DNA of 46,949 nt from Clostridia bacterium (GTDB lineage: Bacteria; Bacillota; Clostridia; Christensenellales; Aristaeellaceae), in the NCBI GenBank assembly GCA_017524615.1, contig JAFXVJ010000057.1, positions 1 to 46,949 of the forward strand, written 5' to 3'. Within the stretch, counting starts at the first letter, position 1. The number at the start of each line of letters is the position of its first letter. Of this stretch, positions 16,098-25,108 are shown piece after piece. The position numbers and the translations under genes were made by a program. The notes under the pieces are model-generated. The model was not told the origin of the DNA. It was given only the letters and a program-made list of their open reading frames with translations, and did not search any database.

Positions 16098-18170
16098 TCA
16101 GGCAAGCGGCACCAGGAACTGAGCCAGCACAGAGAGCATCAGGCTGGCCAGCAGCAGGATCACCGCGCCGCCCAGGCGGGAGGAGATCTGCGCGAAGGGC
16201 ATCAATTCCATTCGGTTGGCGGCGGACAGCACGGCCACGTCGCCGGTGCCGCCCATGTTGCTCATGCACAGGCCGGCCGTGATGCCGGACTCGAAGGGAT
16301 AGAAGCCCACCAGACGGCCGATGAAGGCAGCGCCCACAAACGCGCCGATGCAGGTGGCCGCGCACAGCAGCAGGTAGGTGATGCTGAAGGAGGAGATGAC
16401 GGTGGCGATTTCCAGATAGCACACGCCAATGCCCAGCAGCAGCACGTTGGTCAGGTTCTTCATGATGAACTGGAACCACTGGTAGCAGGCCACTTCAATG
16501 TTTTCAGGCACGATATTGGTGATTTTGCAAATGGCCACGGTGATGATCATCCAAGCGTAGGCGTGCACGGTAATGCCGGTACCCAGGGCATCCCAGCAGC
16601 CCTGCAGGATATAGCCGATGGCGAAGAACGCGCCGGACACCAGCAGGCCGATGCCCAGGTTCTTCAGCTCGATATGATCGCGCTTTTGCTGCATTTCGGG
16701 GCTGATTTCCAGCTCCTTGGGGTCGATGCTGCCCGCCTGCATCAGCGCGCCGTTGCCGTTCAGCTTGCCCCGCAGCACCTTCACCAGCACGCCGGCCAGC
16801 ACGATGGAGATGGCGTTGCCGATGGCCACGGCGGGGGTCATGACGGACAGGGCCTGGGCCGCGCTCATGGAGCCGCTGCCCTCAAAGATCTTGGAAAGCG
16901 GCGACGCGCCCGCGCCCATGCCGCCGCCCATGATCGGCAAGCCGATCAGCAGCAGCGCGTTCATCACCGGGTAGCCCATCAGGGAGGCCACGCCCATGCA
17001 CAGGCCGAAGGCCAGGATCAGGCCGCCGAAGATGGCGGGGAAATATCGGGCCGCGGCTTTGATCAGCAGCTTGCGGTTCATGCCCAGGATGGAGCCGGTG
17101 ATCAGGGCGGCGATGTACCAATCCAGGAAGCCGCCGGTGGTTTTGAAGAAGGTGCCGATGTTGCCAAGCAGATCCAGATCGCCGAAGGGCAGGAACATGT
17201 TCCAGCCTTTCTGTCCGATAAACTTCTTGGTGTAATCCCCTGTCGGCAGGCCGTTGAATTCGCCCGCCAGATACCGGGTCACTTCTTCCGGCGCATCCTG
17301 CGGGAGCACCGTGATCTCACTGATGGCCTTTGATTCGTCAAACTTGACCTGCACGGTCACGGGCTTATCGCCGTATCCCTTGCTCACCGCGGTATACACC
17401 TTGCCCGCTACGCGCTTGGAGCTGGCGGTATCCTTGAGGATGCTGCTCACCGCGCTGTTGACGGCGGTCAGGGTTTTGCCGATGGGATCGTTTTTGTCGG
17501 CTGATTTCGATTTCTTGAGGTAGTATCCGGTGAAGGTATCGCTGGTGATATAATCCCGGACGTTGTCCGCTGCGATCCCCTTCTCCTTGTCTTCCGCGAT
17601 GTTCTGAATGGCGTCGTTGGGCTCCACCTTCATGGCGTTGATTTTTCCGACTGTTTCTTTATTCTTGTTTTCTTCCACAGCCACTTTCAGCGTGACGGTG
17701 ACCTGGCCGGGCTTATTTTCATCCGTGGTTTCGGGATAGGAATAAGTGTATTCATACTCCTGGCCCGCTTCCACCTTCTTGTCCCGGATGTCCTTGTCCA
17801 GTTCAACCAGCATGATATGGTCCACCGCTTTGTCGACCATCTCCACGGCCGCTTTCGTTTCCTTGGGCAGCGCGAAGCTGGCGGAGGGGGCCTTGAAGGC
17901 CGGGATCAGCCCGAAATATACCAGCAGCGCCGAGCCGAAAATGACCACGATGGCGCCGCCGCCCAGATAGGATTTGATGATGGGGGTATGGTCGCCGATC
18001 CAGGCCAGGATGTCGCCCACCACGATCATGAAGATGAAGCAGCCGGCCATGCCCTTGGGCAGCACGCCCAGGAACGTGGCAATGAGCACCACCACGGTGA
18101 TGATCAGGAAAATCTGCCAGGGCAGATGGAACAGACGCAGGGGTTTTTTCTCCTTGGTTTTTGCGCTCAT
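16098..18170 (-). CDS. 2-hydroxycarboxylate transporter with inserted extracytoplasmic domain
   Basis: 690 residues; CitS/MaeN-type carriers have about 440. Residues 1-92 hold the first three membrane segments (YLGGGAIVVIFGSALLVYFG). About 345-690 is the remainder of a CitS-like carrier: WYIAALITGSILGMNRKLLI, the LPIMGGGMGAGASPLS hairpin loop and the second hairpin motif SNMGGTGDVAVLSAANRM. Between them (about 95-345) lies a soluble insert rich in Lys, Asp and Thr that contains a stretch resembling FMN-binding domains (YTAVSKGYGDKPVTVQVKFDES-type, about 259-280). No S/T-GAT flavinylation motif was found. The carrier probably takes up malate or citrate with Na+ or H+, as the malic enzyme gene lies 85 bases upstream in the same operon. 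AAGGAGG precedes ATG 18170. Confidence 0.88.
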   Translation of the reverse strand: MSAKTKEKKPLRLFHLPWQIFLIITVVVLIATFLGVLPKGMAGCFIFMIVVGDILAWIGDHTPIIKSYLGGGAIVVIFGSALLVYFGLIPAFKAPSASFALPKETKAAVEMVDKAVDHIMLVELDKDIRDKKVEAGQEYEYTYSYPETTDENKPGQVTVTLKVAVEENKNKETVGKINAMKVEPNDAIQNIAEDKEKGIAADNVRDYITSDTFTGYYLKKSKSADKNDPIGKTLTAVNSAVSSILKDTASSKRVAGKVYTAVSKGYGDKPVTVQVKFDESKAISEITVLPQDAPEEVTRYLAGEFNGLPTGDYTKKFIGQKGWNMFLPFGDLDLLGNIGTFFKTTGGFLDWYIAALITGSILGMNRKLLIKAAARYFPAIFGGLILAFGLCMGVASLMGYPVMNALLLIGLPIMGGGMGAGASPLSKIFEGSGSMSAAQALSVMTPAVAIGNAISIVLAGVLVKVLRGKLNGNGALMQAGSIDPKELEISPEMQQKRDHIELKNLGIGLLVSGAFFAIGYILQGCWDALGTGITVHAYAWMIITVAICKITNIVPENIEVACYQWFQFIMKNLTNVLLLGIGVCYLEIATVISSFSITYLLLCAATCIGAFVGAAFIGRLVGFYPFESGITAGLCMSNMGGTGDVAVLSAANRMELMPFAQISSRLGGAVILLLASLMLSVLAQFLVPLA

Positions 18171-18255
18171 GAGTTTCCCTCCTTCTTATGGGATCGACCA
18201 GGGGAAAGGGAAGCGGGCCGCGGCGGCATGCACGGTCAGCGTCCGCCCGCTTTCA

Positions 18256-19425
18256 TTACAGCCTTGCCACGCCGCTGTCCCGCGCGGCCTGGGCCACGGC
18301 GGCGGCCACGGCGGGCCCCACCCGCTTGTCAAAGGCCAGGGGCAGGATATATTGGGCATTCAGTTCTTCAGGGGATACCAGATCCGCCAGGGCGTGGGAG
18401 GCGGCCTGCTTCATTTCCTCGTTGATATCCTTGGCGCGCACGTCCAGGGCGCCGCGGAACAGGCCGGGGAAGCACAGCACGTTGTTGATCTGGTTGGGAT
18501 GGTCGCTGCGGCCGGTGCCCACCACCGCCGCGCCGGCGGCCAGGGCCTCATCCGGCTCGATTTCGGGCACGGGATTGGCCATGGGGAACACGATGGCGCC
18601 CGGGGCCATGGAGCGGATCATATCCTGGGATACGATATGCGGCGCGCTGACGCCGATGAACACATCCGCGCCCTTCAGGGCGTCGGCAAGCTTTCCGGAG
18701 AATTTTTCGGGGTTGGTGATTTTCGCCATTTCCTCCTGGGCGGGGTTCATCTGTTCGCCCTCGCACAGCACGCCGAAACGGTCCACCATTTTCAGGTGCT
18801 TCACGCCCAGGTTCATCAGATGGCGGCCGATGGCGATGCCGGCGCTTCCCGCGCCGTTGATGACCACCTTCGCCTCGCCGATCTCCTTGTCCACCACCCG
18901 CAGGGCGTTGAGCAGGGCCGCGCCCACCACCACGGCGGTGCCGTGCTGGTCGTCGTGGAACACGGGGATATCGCAGATTTCCTTCAGCCTGCGCTCGATC
19001 TCAAAGCACCGGGGCGCGGCGATGTCCTCTAAGTTGATGCCGCCGAAGGAGCCGGAAATCAGGTAGACGGTGCGCACGATCTCGTCCACGTCCTTGCTGC
19101 GGATACAGAGCGGGAAAGCATCCACGTCGCCGAACGCCTTGAACAGGGCGCATTTGCCTTCCATGACGGGCATGCCGGCTTCCGGCCCGATATCGCCCAG
19201 GCCCAGCACCGCGGTGCCGTCCGTAATGACAGCCACCAGGTTATGGCGGCGGGTCAGGCTGAAAGATTTGCTGTAATCCTTCTGGATTTCCAGGCACGGC
19301 TGGGCTACGCCGGGGGTATACGCCAGGGACAGATCCTCTTTGTTCTCCACAGGAACACGGGAAACAACCTCGATCTTGCCTTGCCATTCACCATGCAGGC
19401 GCAGGGACTCTTCCGCGTAATTCAA
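18256..19425 (-). CDS. NAD(P)-dependent malic enzyme
   Basis: 389 residues, the size of short bacterial malic enzymes that decarboxylate malate to pyruvate. Motifs: the substrate region [31 protein letters not shown], the metal site [12 protein letters not shown], the dinucleotide-binding [15 protein letters not shown], and [10 protein letters not shown] with [13 protein letters not shown] near the C-terminus. The start is TTG at 19425, nine bases after AGGAGG (19435-19440); no ATG lies in a suitable place. It heads the operon with the 2-hydroxycarboxylate transporter, so the pair can import malate and turn it into pyruvate. Cytoplasmic. Confidence 0.93.
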   Translation of the reverse strand: MNYAEESLRLHGEWQGKIEVVSRVPVENKEDLSLAYTPGVAQPCLEIQKDYSKSFSLTRRHNLVAVITDGTAVLGLGDIGPEAGMPVMEGKCALFKAFGDVDAFPLCIRSKDVDEIVRTVYLISGSFGGINLEDIAAPRCFEIERRLKEICDIPVFHDDQHGTAVVVGAALLNALRVVDKEIGEAKVVINGAGSAGIAIGRHLMNLGVKHLKMVDRFGVLCEGEQMNPAQEEMAKITNPEKFSGKLADALKGADVFIGVSAPHIVSQDMIRSMAPGAIVFPMANPVPEIEPDEALAAGAAVVGTGRSDHPNQINNVLCFPGLFRGALDVRAKDINEEMKQAASHALADLVSPEELNAQYILPLAFDKRVGPAVAAAVAQAARDSGVARL

Positions 19426-19462
19426 TGAAGGACACCTCCTGTGATATTGTTTTCTTGCTTTC

Positions 19463-19491
19463 ATTATATAGTATCTATCCGGAATAATCAA
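19463..19491 (-). promoter_or_regulatory. Promoter of malic enzyme operon
   Basis: On the minus strand TTGATT (19486-19491), a 17-base spacer and TATAAT (19463-19468), 38 bases upstream of the TTG start. Confidence 0.8.
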
Positions 19492-19587
19492 GCCCAAATT
19501 ATGCATTATGCTTGCGCGCTGCGGGCCTTCGCGCCGTCCTGCGCCCCTCCAGCGCAAATTCCGTGCACGTTTTTACTGCCTCTCATC

Positions 19588-19616
19588 TTGCGAAGCAAGG
19601 CGAGAACTGATAGAAT
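19588..19616 (+). promoter_or_regulatory. Promoter of ketopantoate reductase gene
   Basis: TTGCGA (19588-19593), 17 bases, TAGAAT (19611-19616), 34 bases before the start codon and divergent from the malic enzyme promoter. Confidence 0.6.
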
Positions 19617-19649
19617 AAAGTGAATTTTCGCAAGCGAGGGGGATCAGCC

Positions 19650-20663
19650 ATGCAGTACGCGATTTACGGAGCCGGGTCTCTGGGCACGGTGCTGGGCGCT
19701 TATTTGACGAAAAACGGGGTGGACATTGAACTGGTGAACCGGAACCGGGCCCACGTGGAGGCCCTGCGGGAGAAGGGCGCGCATATCACTGGCACAGTAG
19801 AAATGACCGTACCGGTCCGGGCCATTTTTCCCGAAGAAATGAAAGGCCCTTACGATATCATTTTTCTGATGACCAAGCAATTGCACAATGATGAAATCGC
19901 CGCCTCATTGAAGCCGCTGCTATCGCCGGAGGGCGTGGTGGTCACGCTGCAGAACGGCATTCCGGAGCCGGGGCTGGAAGCCATTTTGGGCCGGGGCCGG
20001 GTGCTGGGCTGCGTGGTGGAGTGGGGCGCCACCCTGGGCGCGCCCGGCTGCTCCGCGCTGACCAGCGTGCCGGACAGCCTGTCCTTCCACATGGGCCGCA
20101 TGCCGGGGGTGTCCGATCGGCAGTTTGAGCGGGTGAAGGAGCTGCTGGAAAAAATGTGCCCCGTACACACGGAAGACAACCTGCTGGGCGCCCGGTGGAG
20201 CAAGCTGCTGATCAACGCCACCTTTTCCGGCCTGGGCACCGCCATCGGCGGGGTGTTCGGCGACGTCAGCGAGGGCCGGGATATGAAGGATGTGGCCCTG
20301 GCCTGCATGAAAGAGTGCATCGATGTGGGCCGTTCCGCCGGCGTCACCTTCGCCCCGGTGCAGGGCAAGGACATTACCAGGCTGTTTTACTATACCGGCC
20401 CCCTCAAGAAAGCCGTCGCCCGGATGATCCTGCCCATCGCTATGAAGAAGCACAGGGACATTGAGCCCTCCATGCTCCAGGATCTGAAAAATGGCAAGCC
20501 CTGTGAAATCGACGCCATCAACGGCGTGGTGTGCCGGGTGGGAAGGGAGCACGGCGTCGCCACCCCCGTCAACGACCGGATCGTGGAGGTCATTCACGGC
20601 ATCCAGAACGGGCAGCTCCGGCCGGAAAAGAAAAACGTAGCCCGCTTTTCAGATTTGAAGTAA
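19650..20663 (+). CDS. panE: Ketopantoate reductase (ApbA/PanE) family protein
   Basis: 337 residues. The N-terminal Rossmann fold shows YGAGSLGTVLGAYL (GxGxxG) and LVNRNRAHVEAL, indicating NADPH. The middle has FLMTKQ with the substrate-contact Lys region, TLQNGIPEP, and the C-terminal helical domain opens with RWSKLLINATFSGL, whose Lys is the expected catalytic residue. PanE reduces 2-dehydropantoate to pantoate for coenzyme A synthesis. No other pantothenate gene is nearby and the family also contains other 2-oxoacid reductases, so the exact substrate is not certain. Start at 19650 after GAGGGGGATC; an in-frame ATG at 19620 lacks a ribosome binding site. Confidence 0.82.
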   Translation: MQYAIYGAGSLGTVLGAYLTKNGVDIELVNRNRAHVEALREKGAHITGTVEMTVPVRAIFPEEMKGPYDIIFLMTKQLHNDEIAASLKPLLSPEGVVVTLQNGIPEPGLEAILGRGRVLGCVVEWGATLGAPGCSALTSVPDSLSFHMGRMPGVSDRQFERVKELLEKMCPVHTEDNLLGARWSKLLINATFSGLGTAIGGVFGDVSEGRDMKDVALACMKECIDVGRSAGVTFAPVQGKDITRLFYYTGPLKKAVARMILPIAMKKHRDIEPSMLQDLKNGKPCEIDAINGVVCRVGREHGVATPVNDRIVEVIHGIQNGQLRPEKKNVARFSDLK

Positions 20664-20689
20664 TGGAACAGAAAAGCAGGGCGAAACGC

Positions 20690-20710
20690 GCCGGCGTCGT
20701 GCACGCCGGC
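20690..20710. repeat. 8-bp GC hairpin after panE
   Basis: GCCGGCGT (20690-20697) and ACGCCGGC (20703-20710) form a perfect stem with a five-base loop. No T run follows, so it may only protect the 3' end of the transcript. Confidence 0.45.
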
Positions 20711-20745
20711 AGGAAAAACCGCCCCTCCGCCGCTCCTGATTCCCC

Positions 20746-20774
20746 TTGCGGAGGCGTGCGTTTTCCGATATAAT
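20746..20774 (+). promoter_or_regulatory. Promoter of GH31 gene
   Basis: TTGCGG (20746-20751), 17-base spacer, TATAAT (20769-20774), 56 bases upstream of the GH31 start. Confidence 0.75.
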
Positions 20775-20830
20775 GGATCCGTGAACAGTGAGATGCCCTT
20801 GTTCGGACCAACAGACGGGAGGAAAGCGAT

Positions 20831-22858
20831 ATGATTTTTCTGGAGGAAAAAAATGCCCTGATCGCGAAACGCCAGGGGGAAACCATCCGCATCGAAGCCT
20901 GGGGGAAAAACGCCCTGCGCGTGCGCGCCACCATGTATCCGGAATTCAGCGGCCGTGATTGGGCCCTGACCGAGGCTGTGCCGGAGCAGCCCGGCGTCCG
21001 CGTCGCCATCGGCGAGGAAAAGCTGCGTGCCGGGGACGGCAGCTTCTATTCCGTGCCCCTGGCGTCCATCGAAAACGGCCGGATCAAGGCCGTGATCAAC
21101 CACAGCGGGGTTTTGTCCTTCTATCGGGACGGCCAGCGCATTCTGAAGGAATATTACCGCTTCTACGACGGCTCCGTCACCCGGGAAAGCCATTGCCTGA
21201 AGGTGGTCAGCCGGGAATGGCGGCCCTACACCGCCGGGGATTATCAGCTCACCGTGCGCTTTGACGGCAATGACGGGGAAAAGCTGTTCGGCATGGGCCA
21301 GTATCAGCAGCCGTATATGGACATGAAGGGCTGCGTGCTGGAATTGGCCCAGAAAAATTCCCAGATCACCGTGCCCTTCGCCGTATCCAATCTGGGCTAT
21401 GGCATGCTGTGGAACAACCCCGCCGTGGGACAGGTGTCCTTTGGCAAGAACCGCACCGAATGGGTGGCCGGGGCCTGCCGGGAGATGGATTACTGGATCA
21501 CTGTGGGGGCCTCCCCCAAGGAAATCCTGTTCAATTACACCGCCGTCACCGGCCGCGCCCCCATGATGCGGGAGGACTGCATGGGGCTGTGGCAGTGCAA
21601 GCTGCGCTACCGCACCCAGGAAGAGGTGCTGTCCGTGGCCCGGAAATACAGAGAATTGAACATCCCCATCGACATCATCGTCATCGACTTTTTCCATTGG
21701 ACCGTGCAGGGCGACTGGAAATTCGACAAAACCTACTGGCCCGATCCCAAGGCCATGGTGGATGAATTGCACGCCATGGGCATCAAGGTGATGGTGTCCG
21801 TGTGGCCCAGCGTGGACCGGCGCAGCGAGAATTTCGGCGAAATGATGGAACGCGGCCTGCTCATGCGTACTGAGCGGGGCGCGGCGCAGACCTTTGACTA
21901 CCAGGGCGACTGCGTGCAGATCGACTCGACCAACCCGGAAACCCGGGCCTATGTGTGGGAAAAGTGCAAGCAGCATTATTATGACCTGGGCATCGACTTC
22001 TTCTGGCTGGACAATTCCGAGCCGGATCTGACCAAATACGATTTCGACAACTTCCGCTATTGGATGGGCCCCGCCCTGGAATGCAGCAACATCTATCCCC
22101 AGTATTACAGCCGCGTGTTCTTCGATCCCATGAGTCAAACGGACAAGCAGCCCGTCAATCTGCTGCGCTCCGGCTGGGCCGGCAGCCAGAAATACGGCAA
22201 TGTGCTCTGGAGCGGCGATGTGCCCTCCTCCTGGGAATCCCTGCGGGACCAGGTGATGGCCGGGCTGAACATCGGCCTGGCGGGCATCCCCTGGTGGAAC
22301 ACCGACATCGGCGGATTCATGGAAGGCAATGTGTTTGATCCGGAATTTGAACAATTGCTGCTCCGCTGGTATGAATGGGCCGTGTTCACCCCCGTCATGC
22401 GCCTGCACGGGGACCGGGAGCCCTTCACCATCCCCGCCCTGGACGACAGGGAACGGGGCGGCGGATACCTGCACACCGGCCAGCCCACCGAAATGTGGGC
22501 TCTGGGCGACAGGGCGTTCCAGATCATGAAGCAGGGCTATGACCTGCGGGTGGCGATGAAGCCTTACCTGAAGGAAATCTTCCGGGAAGCCCATGAAAAC
22601 GGCTCGCCCCTGATGCGCGCCATGTTCTATGAGTTCCCCGACGACGCGCCGTGCTGGGACCTGGCCGATCAGTATATGTTCGGCCCGGATTACCTGGTGG
22701 CGCCCGTGCTTGCCCCCGATACGTTCGAGCGCGATGTGTATCTGCCCGGCGGCTGCGAATGGGAGGATATCCACACCGGCGAAACGTACCCAGGCGGGCA
22801 GACGATCCGCGCGTCCGCCCCGCTGGCCTATATTCCCGTGTTCAAAAAGCGCGGGTGA
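20831..22858 (+). CDS. GH31 alpha-glycosidase (xylosidase/glucosidase type)
   Basis: 675 residues. An N-terminal beta-sandwich (about 1-240) precedes the GH31 barrel. DIIVIDFFHWTVQGDWKFDK is the typical strand-3 segment; the nucleophile is D394 in FFWLDNSEPD and the acid/base is D463 in LWSGDVPSSW. FTPVMRLHGDREP and the C-terminal PGGCEWEDIHTGETYPGG follow the family order. The WLD-x-x-EP form and the TYWPDPKAMV segment are those of alpha-xylosidases and related enzymes rather than starch glucosidases, but substrate is not decided. No signal peptide, so it acts on oligosaccharides in the cytoplasm. GGGAGGAAAG precedes ATG 20831. Confidence 0.92.
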   Translation: MIFLEEKNALIAKRQGETIRIEAWGKNALRVRATMYPEFSGRDWALTEAVPEQPGVRVAIGEEKLRAGDGSFYSVPLASIENGRIKAVINHSGVLSFYRDGQRILKEYYRFYDGSVTRESHCLKVVSREWRPYTAGDYQLTVRFDGNDGEKLFGMGQYQQPYMDMKGCVLELAQKNSQITVPFAVSNLGYGMLWNNPAVGQVSFGKNRTEWVAGACREMDYWITVGASPKEILFNYTAVTGRAPMMREDCMGLWQCKLRYRTQEEVLSVARKYRELNIPIDIIVIDFFHWTVQGDWKFDKTYWPDPKAMVDELHAMGIKVMVSVWPSVDRRSENFGEMMERGLLMRTERGAAQTFDYQGDCVQIDSTNPETRAYVWEKCKQHYYDLGIDFFWLDNSEPDLTKYDFDNFRYWMGPALECSNIYPQYYSRVFFDPMSQTDKQPVNLLRSGWAGSQKYGNVLWSGDVPSSWESLRDQVMAGLNIGLAGIPWWNTDIGGFMEGNVFDPEFEQLLLRWYEWAVFTPVMRLHGDREPFTIPALDDRERGGGYLHTGQPTEMWALGDRAFQIMKQGYDLRVAMKPYLKEIFREAHENGSPLMRAMFYEFPDDAPCWDLADQYMFGPDYLVAPVLAPDTFERDVYLPGGCEWEDIHTGETYPGGQTIRASAPLAYIPVFKKRG

Positions 22859-23013
22859 CCCACTCCCTGTCACGAGGCGCCTCCAGCGCATCCCTGGATT
22901 TCAATAAACGGGACAGGCAGCTGTCCATGCTCAGCTAAGCGTGCCAGCATATGAGAAATCAGGCGGTAAACCGAACGCCGTCAGCCGCAGTCCGCAGGAA
23001 AGGAGGACCCGCC

Positions 23014-24396
23014 ATGCGCAGATCCGGCACGCCTCAGCCGGAAGGCACATTTACCACCCGGGCGCTGCTTGCCCTGATCCTGCCCCTGATCGCGGAGCAG
23101 TTCCTGGCCGTGCTGGTGGGCATGGCGGACACGGCCATGGTGTCCGGCGTGGATCCCAACGGCAGCGCGGTGGCCGCCGTATCCACGGTGGACACGCTGA
23201 ACCTGCTGTTCATTCAGCTGTTCACCGCGATGAGCGCCGGCGGCGCGGTGGTGGCGGCCCAGTATTTGGGCAGGGGCGACCGGAAAAACGCCTGCGCCGC
23301 CGCCAAGCAATTGATGCTGTCCACCCTGGCCCTGGCCACCGCGGTGACCGCGGTGATCGCTGTGTTCCACCGGCAGATCATCGGCCTGATGGACAACGGC
23401 AGCGACCAGAACACCCTGAATCAATCCTATACCTATCTGCTGATCACCGCTTTTTCCTATCCGTTCCTGGGGCTGTACAACGGCGGCGTGGGCCTGCTGC
23501 GGGCCATGGGCAATTCCAAAACCTCCATGTGGACCAGCGCGGCCATGAACGTGATCAACATCGGCGGCAACGCCCTGCTGATCCACCCTTGCGGGCTGGG
23601 GGTCATGGGCGCGGCCATTTCCACCCTCACCAGCCGCATGGTGTCCGCCGTGGTGATCCTTTACGTGATGTTCAACCCCCACATGCCCATCCATCTGGAT
23701 GTCCCCCGGCGTCAAAAGGGTTATTTCCGCTTTGACTTTCCCATGATCCGCCGCATTTTCCGGGTGGGCGTGCCCAACGGCCTGGAAAACAGCCTGTTTC
23801 AGGTGGGCAAGGTGCTCATCATGGGCATCATCACCACCTTTCCCACCGCCATCCGCGCGGCCAACGGCATCGTGAACAGCATTTCCAGCGTGGTGAACAT
23901 CCCCGGCGGCGCCATCGGCCTGGCGGCCATTGCGGTGATCGGCCAGCTGGTGGGCGCCGACAAAAAGGACGAGGCCCGGCGCTACGGCAAAAAGCTGATG
24001 ACGCTGATGTATCTGGGCGTGCTGCCCCTGAATGTGGCGCTGTTTTTCGTGGCGGAGCCGGTGGTGCGCCTGTTCAGCCTGGCGGAGGCCGGGGTGCCGG
24101 TGGCGGTGCAGATGCTGCGGCTGTACGCGGTATGCTCTGTTTTCACCTGGGCGCCGTCCTTCGGCATGCCCAATATCCTGCGCGCGGCAGGCGACGCCCG
24201 GTATACCATGCTCGTGTCGGTGATCAGCATGCTGGCGCTGCGTCTGGGAGCCAGCTATCTGCTGGTGTACGCCGTCCAGCCCTCCCTTTCCCTGCTGGGC
24301 GTGTGGATCGCCATGCACCTGGATTGGATCGCCCGGGGCGTGTGCTTCGTGGGCCGGTTCATGGGGAAGAAATGGCTGGAAAAGAAAGTGATCTGA
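23014..24396 (+). CDS. MATE family efflux transporter
   Basis: 460 residues, twelve hydrophobic segments in two similar halves, as in multidrug and toxic compound extrusion antiporters. Typical early motif LPLIAEQFLAVLVGMADTAMVSGVD, then AQYLGRGDRKNA at the end of helix 3, and in the second half VGVPNGLENSLFQVGKVLIM and IGQLVGADKKDEARRYGKK. These proteins export organic cations or metabolites using Na+ or H+. Start 23014 chosen because GGAAAGGAGG (22998-23006) is placed correctly; an in-frame ATG at 22951 has none. A single gene 155 bases after GH31. Confidence 0.9.
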   Translation: MRRSGTPQPEGTFTTRALLALILPLIAEQFLAVLVGMADTAMVSGVDPNGSAVAAVSTVDTLNLLFIQLFTAMSAGGAVVAAQYLGRGDRKNACAAAKQLMLSTLALATAVTAVIAVFHRQIIGLMDNGSDQNTLNQSYTYLLITAFSYPFLGLYNGGVGLLRAMGNSKTSMWTSAAMNVINIGGNALLIHPCGLGVMGAAISTLTSRMVSAVVILYVMFNPHMPIHLDVPRRQKGYFRFDFPMIRRIFRVGVPNGLENSLFQVGKVLIMGIITTFPTAIRAANGIVNSISSVVNIPGGAIGLAAIAVIGQLVGADKKDEARRYGKKLMTLMYLGVLPLNVALFFVAEPVVRLFSLAEAGVPVAVQMLRLYAVCSVFTWAPSFGMPNILRAAGDARYTMLVSVISMLALRLGASYLLVYAVQPSLSLLGVWIAMHLDWIARGVCFVGRFMGKKWLEKKVI

Positions 24397-24450
24397 TCCT
24401 GTTCGCCTGCGAGCATGCGGGTAAGGCGAGGCCTGTCTGATCGCCTTCAC

Positions 24451-24511
24451 GCAGAATCTGACGGCTTTCTTTTTGTTTTTTTCCGGGATTTCAGGCAGAA
24501 TCTGCCTGAAA
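24451..24511. promoter_or_regulatory. Paired operator-like palindromes
   Basis: A perfect palindrome TTTCAGGCAGA-A-TCTGCCTGAAA spans 24489-24511. Its core GCAGAATCTG recurs at 24451-24460, 44 bases upstream, about four helical turns. Both lie upstream of the promoter at 24539-24567 and look like a pair of binding sites for a dimeric regulator. Confidence 0.45.
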
Positions 24512-24538
24512 TGGTAAAGATTCAATACAGATGGCACA

Positions 24539-24567
24539 TTGTATCCAACATCTTCCTGTGATATGAT
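24539..24567 (+). promoter_or_regulatory. Promoter of small protein gene
   Basis: TTGTAT (24539-24544), 17 bases, TATGAT (24562-24567), 79 bases before the start codon at 24647. Confidence 0.6.
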
Positions 24568-24646
24568 GGGGACGGCGTGAGCAGACTTGTTTACGCGAGA
24601 TATCATGACGGCGCGCAGCGTTTGTGCGCGAAAGGGAGAAACGATC

Positions 24647-24874
24647 ATGAAGAAGATCATCTGCAAAGTCGAATATGATACCGAAGCCTCCGAATTGATC
24701 CGGAAGAAGGCGTTTGGCGAATTCGGCGACCCCAAGGGCTATGAAGAAAGCCTGTACAAGACGCAGGACGGCAAGTTCTTCCTGTATGTCAACGGCGGTG
24801 AAGAATCCCCCTATAAGGAAGAGGGCATCAAGCGCATGGCCGCTGCCAAGGCGGAAGAATGGCTAAAGGCGTAA
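24647..24874 (+). CDS. Small conserved hypothetical protein
   Basis: 75 residues, charged, with no membrane segment. The pattern KVEYDTEASELI...ESLYKTQDGKFFLYVNGGEESPY resembles a family of short clostridial proteins with the layout (K/I)xYDT-A-x-L-I...E-x-LY+T-x-G-x-(F/Y)FL-x-GEGG-x-x-S-x-Y, of unknown function and often found near mobile DNA. It has its own promoter with an upstream palindrome pair, and ends at a strong terminator, so it is a monocistronic unit. Start 24647 follows AAAGGGAGAAA; an in-frame ATG at 24587 is rejected for lack of a ribosome binding site. Confidence 0.7.
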   Translation: MKKIICKVEYDTEASELIRKKAFGEFGDPKGYEESLYKTQDGKFFLYVNGGEESPYKEEGIKRMAAAKAEEWLKA

Positions 24875-24895
24875 CAGCGCCTCCTTCACAGACCG

Positions 24896-24933
24896 AAAAC
24901 GCGCTCCATCGGAAAGGATGAAGCGCGTTTTTT
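24896..24933 (+). terminator. Rho-independent terminator
   Basis: AAAACGCGCT (24896-24905) pairs perfectly with AGCGCGTTTT (24922-24931) and runs into a T stretch. Confidence 0.85.
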
Positions 24934-25036
24934 CTGTCCCGGTATCCCTTCGGTCCCGCACGGAACCGAGCCGGAAACAGCATCATGACCGCCGCGGTGT
25001 TTTCCGCGCTTGGCGAATGGCAGCGCGCGCCGCTCC

Positions 25037-25065
25037 TTGACAGCCATTTTTCTCATGGATATAAT
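25037..25065 (+). promoter_or_regulatory. Consensus promoter of U32 gene
   Basis: TTGACA (25037-25042), 17 bases, TATAAT (25060-25065): a full consensus match, 44 bases before the start codon. Confidence 0.9.
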
Positions 25066-25108
25066 GGAACCGCGCAATACAAAGACGTTTTCGGCAAGGA
25101 GAGGAAGC

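Noticed and set aside
20594-22891. 765-codon minus-strand open frame opposite GH31
   Set aside because: This is a shadow of the GC-rich GH31 gene, rich in His, Gly and Pro with no domain. The same applies to the long minus-strand frames at 596-1714, 3997-5370, 5315-6571, 12833-14350 and 22981-24735.
22859-23013. Riboswitch upstream of the MATE gene
   Set aside because: The gap is short and shows no recognisable guanidine, ykkC or other aptamer core.
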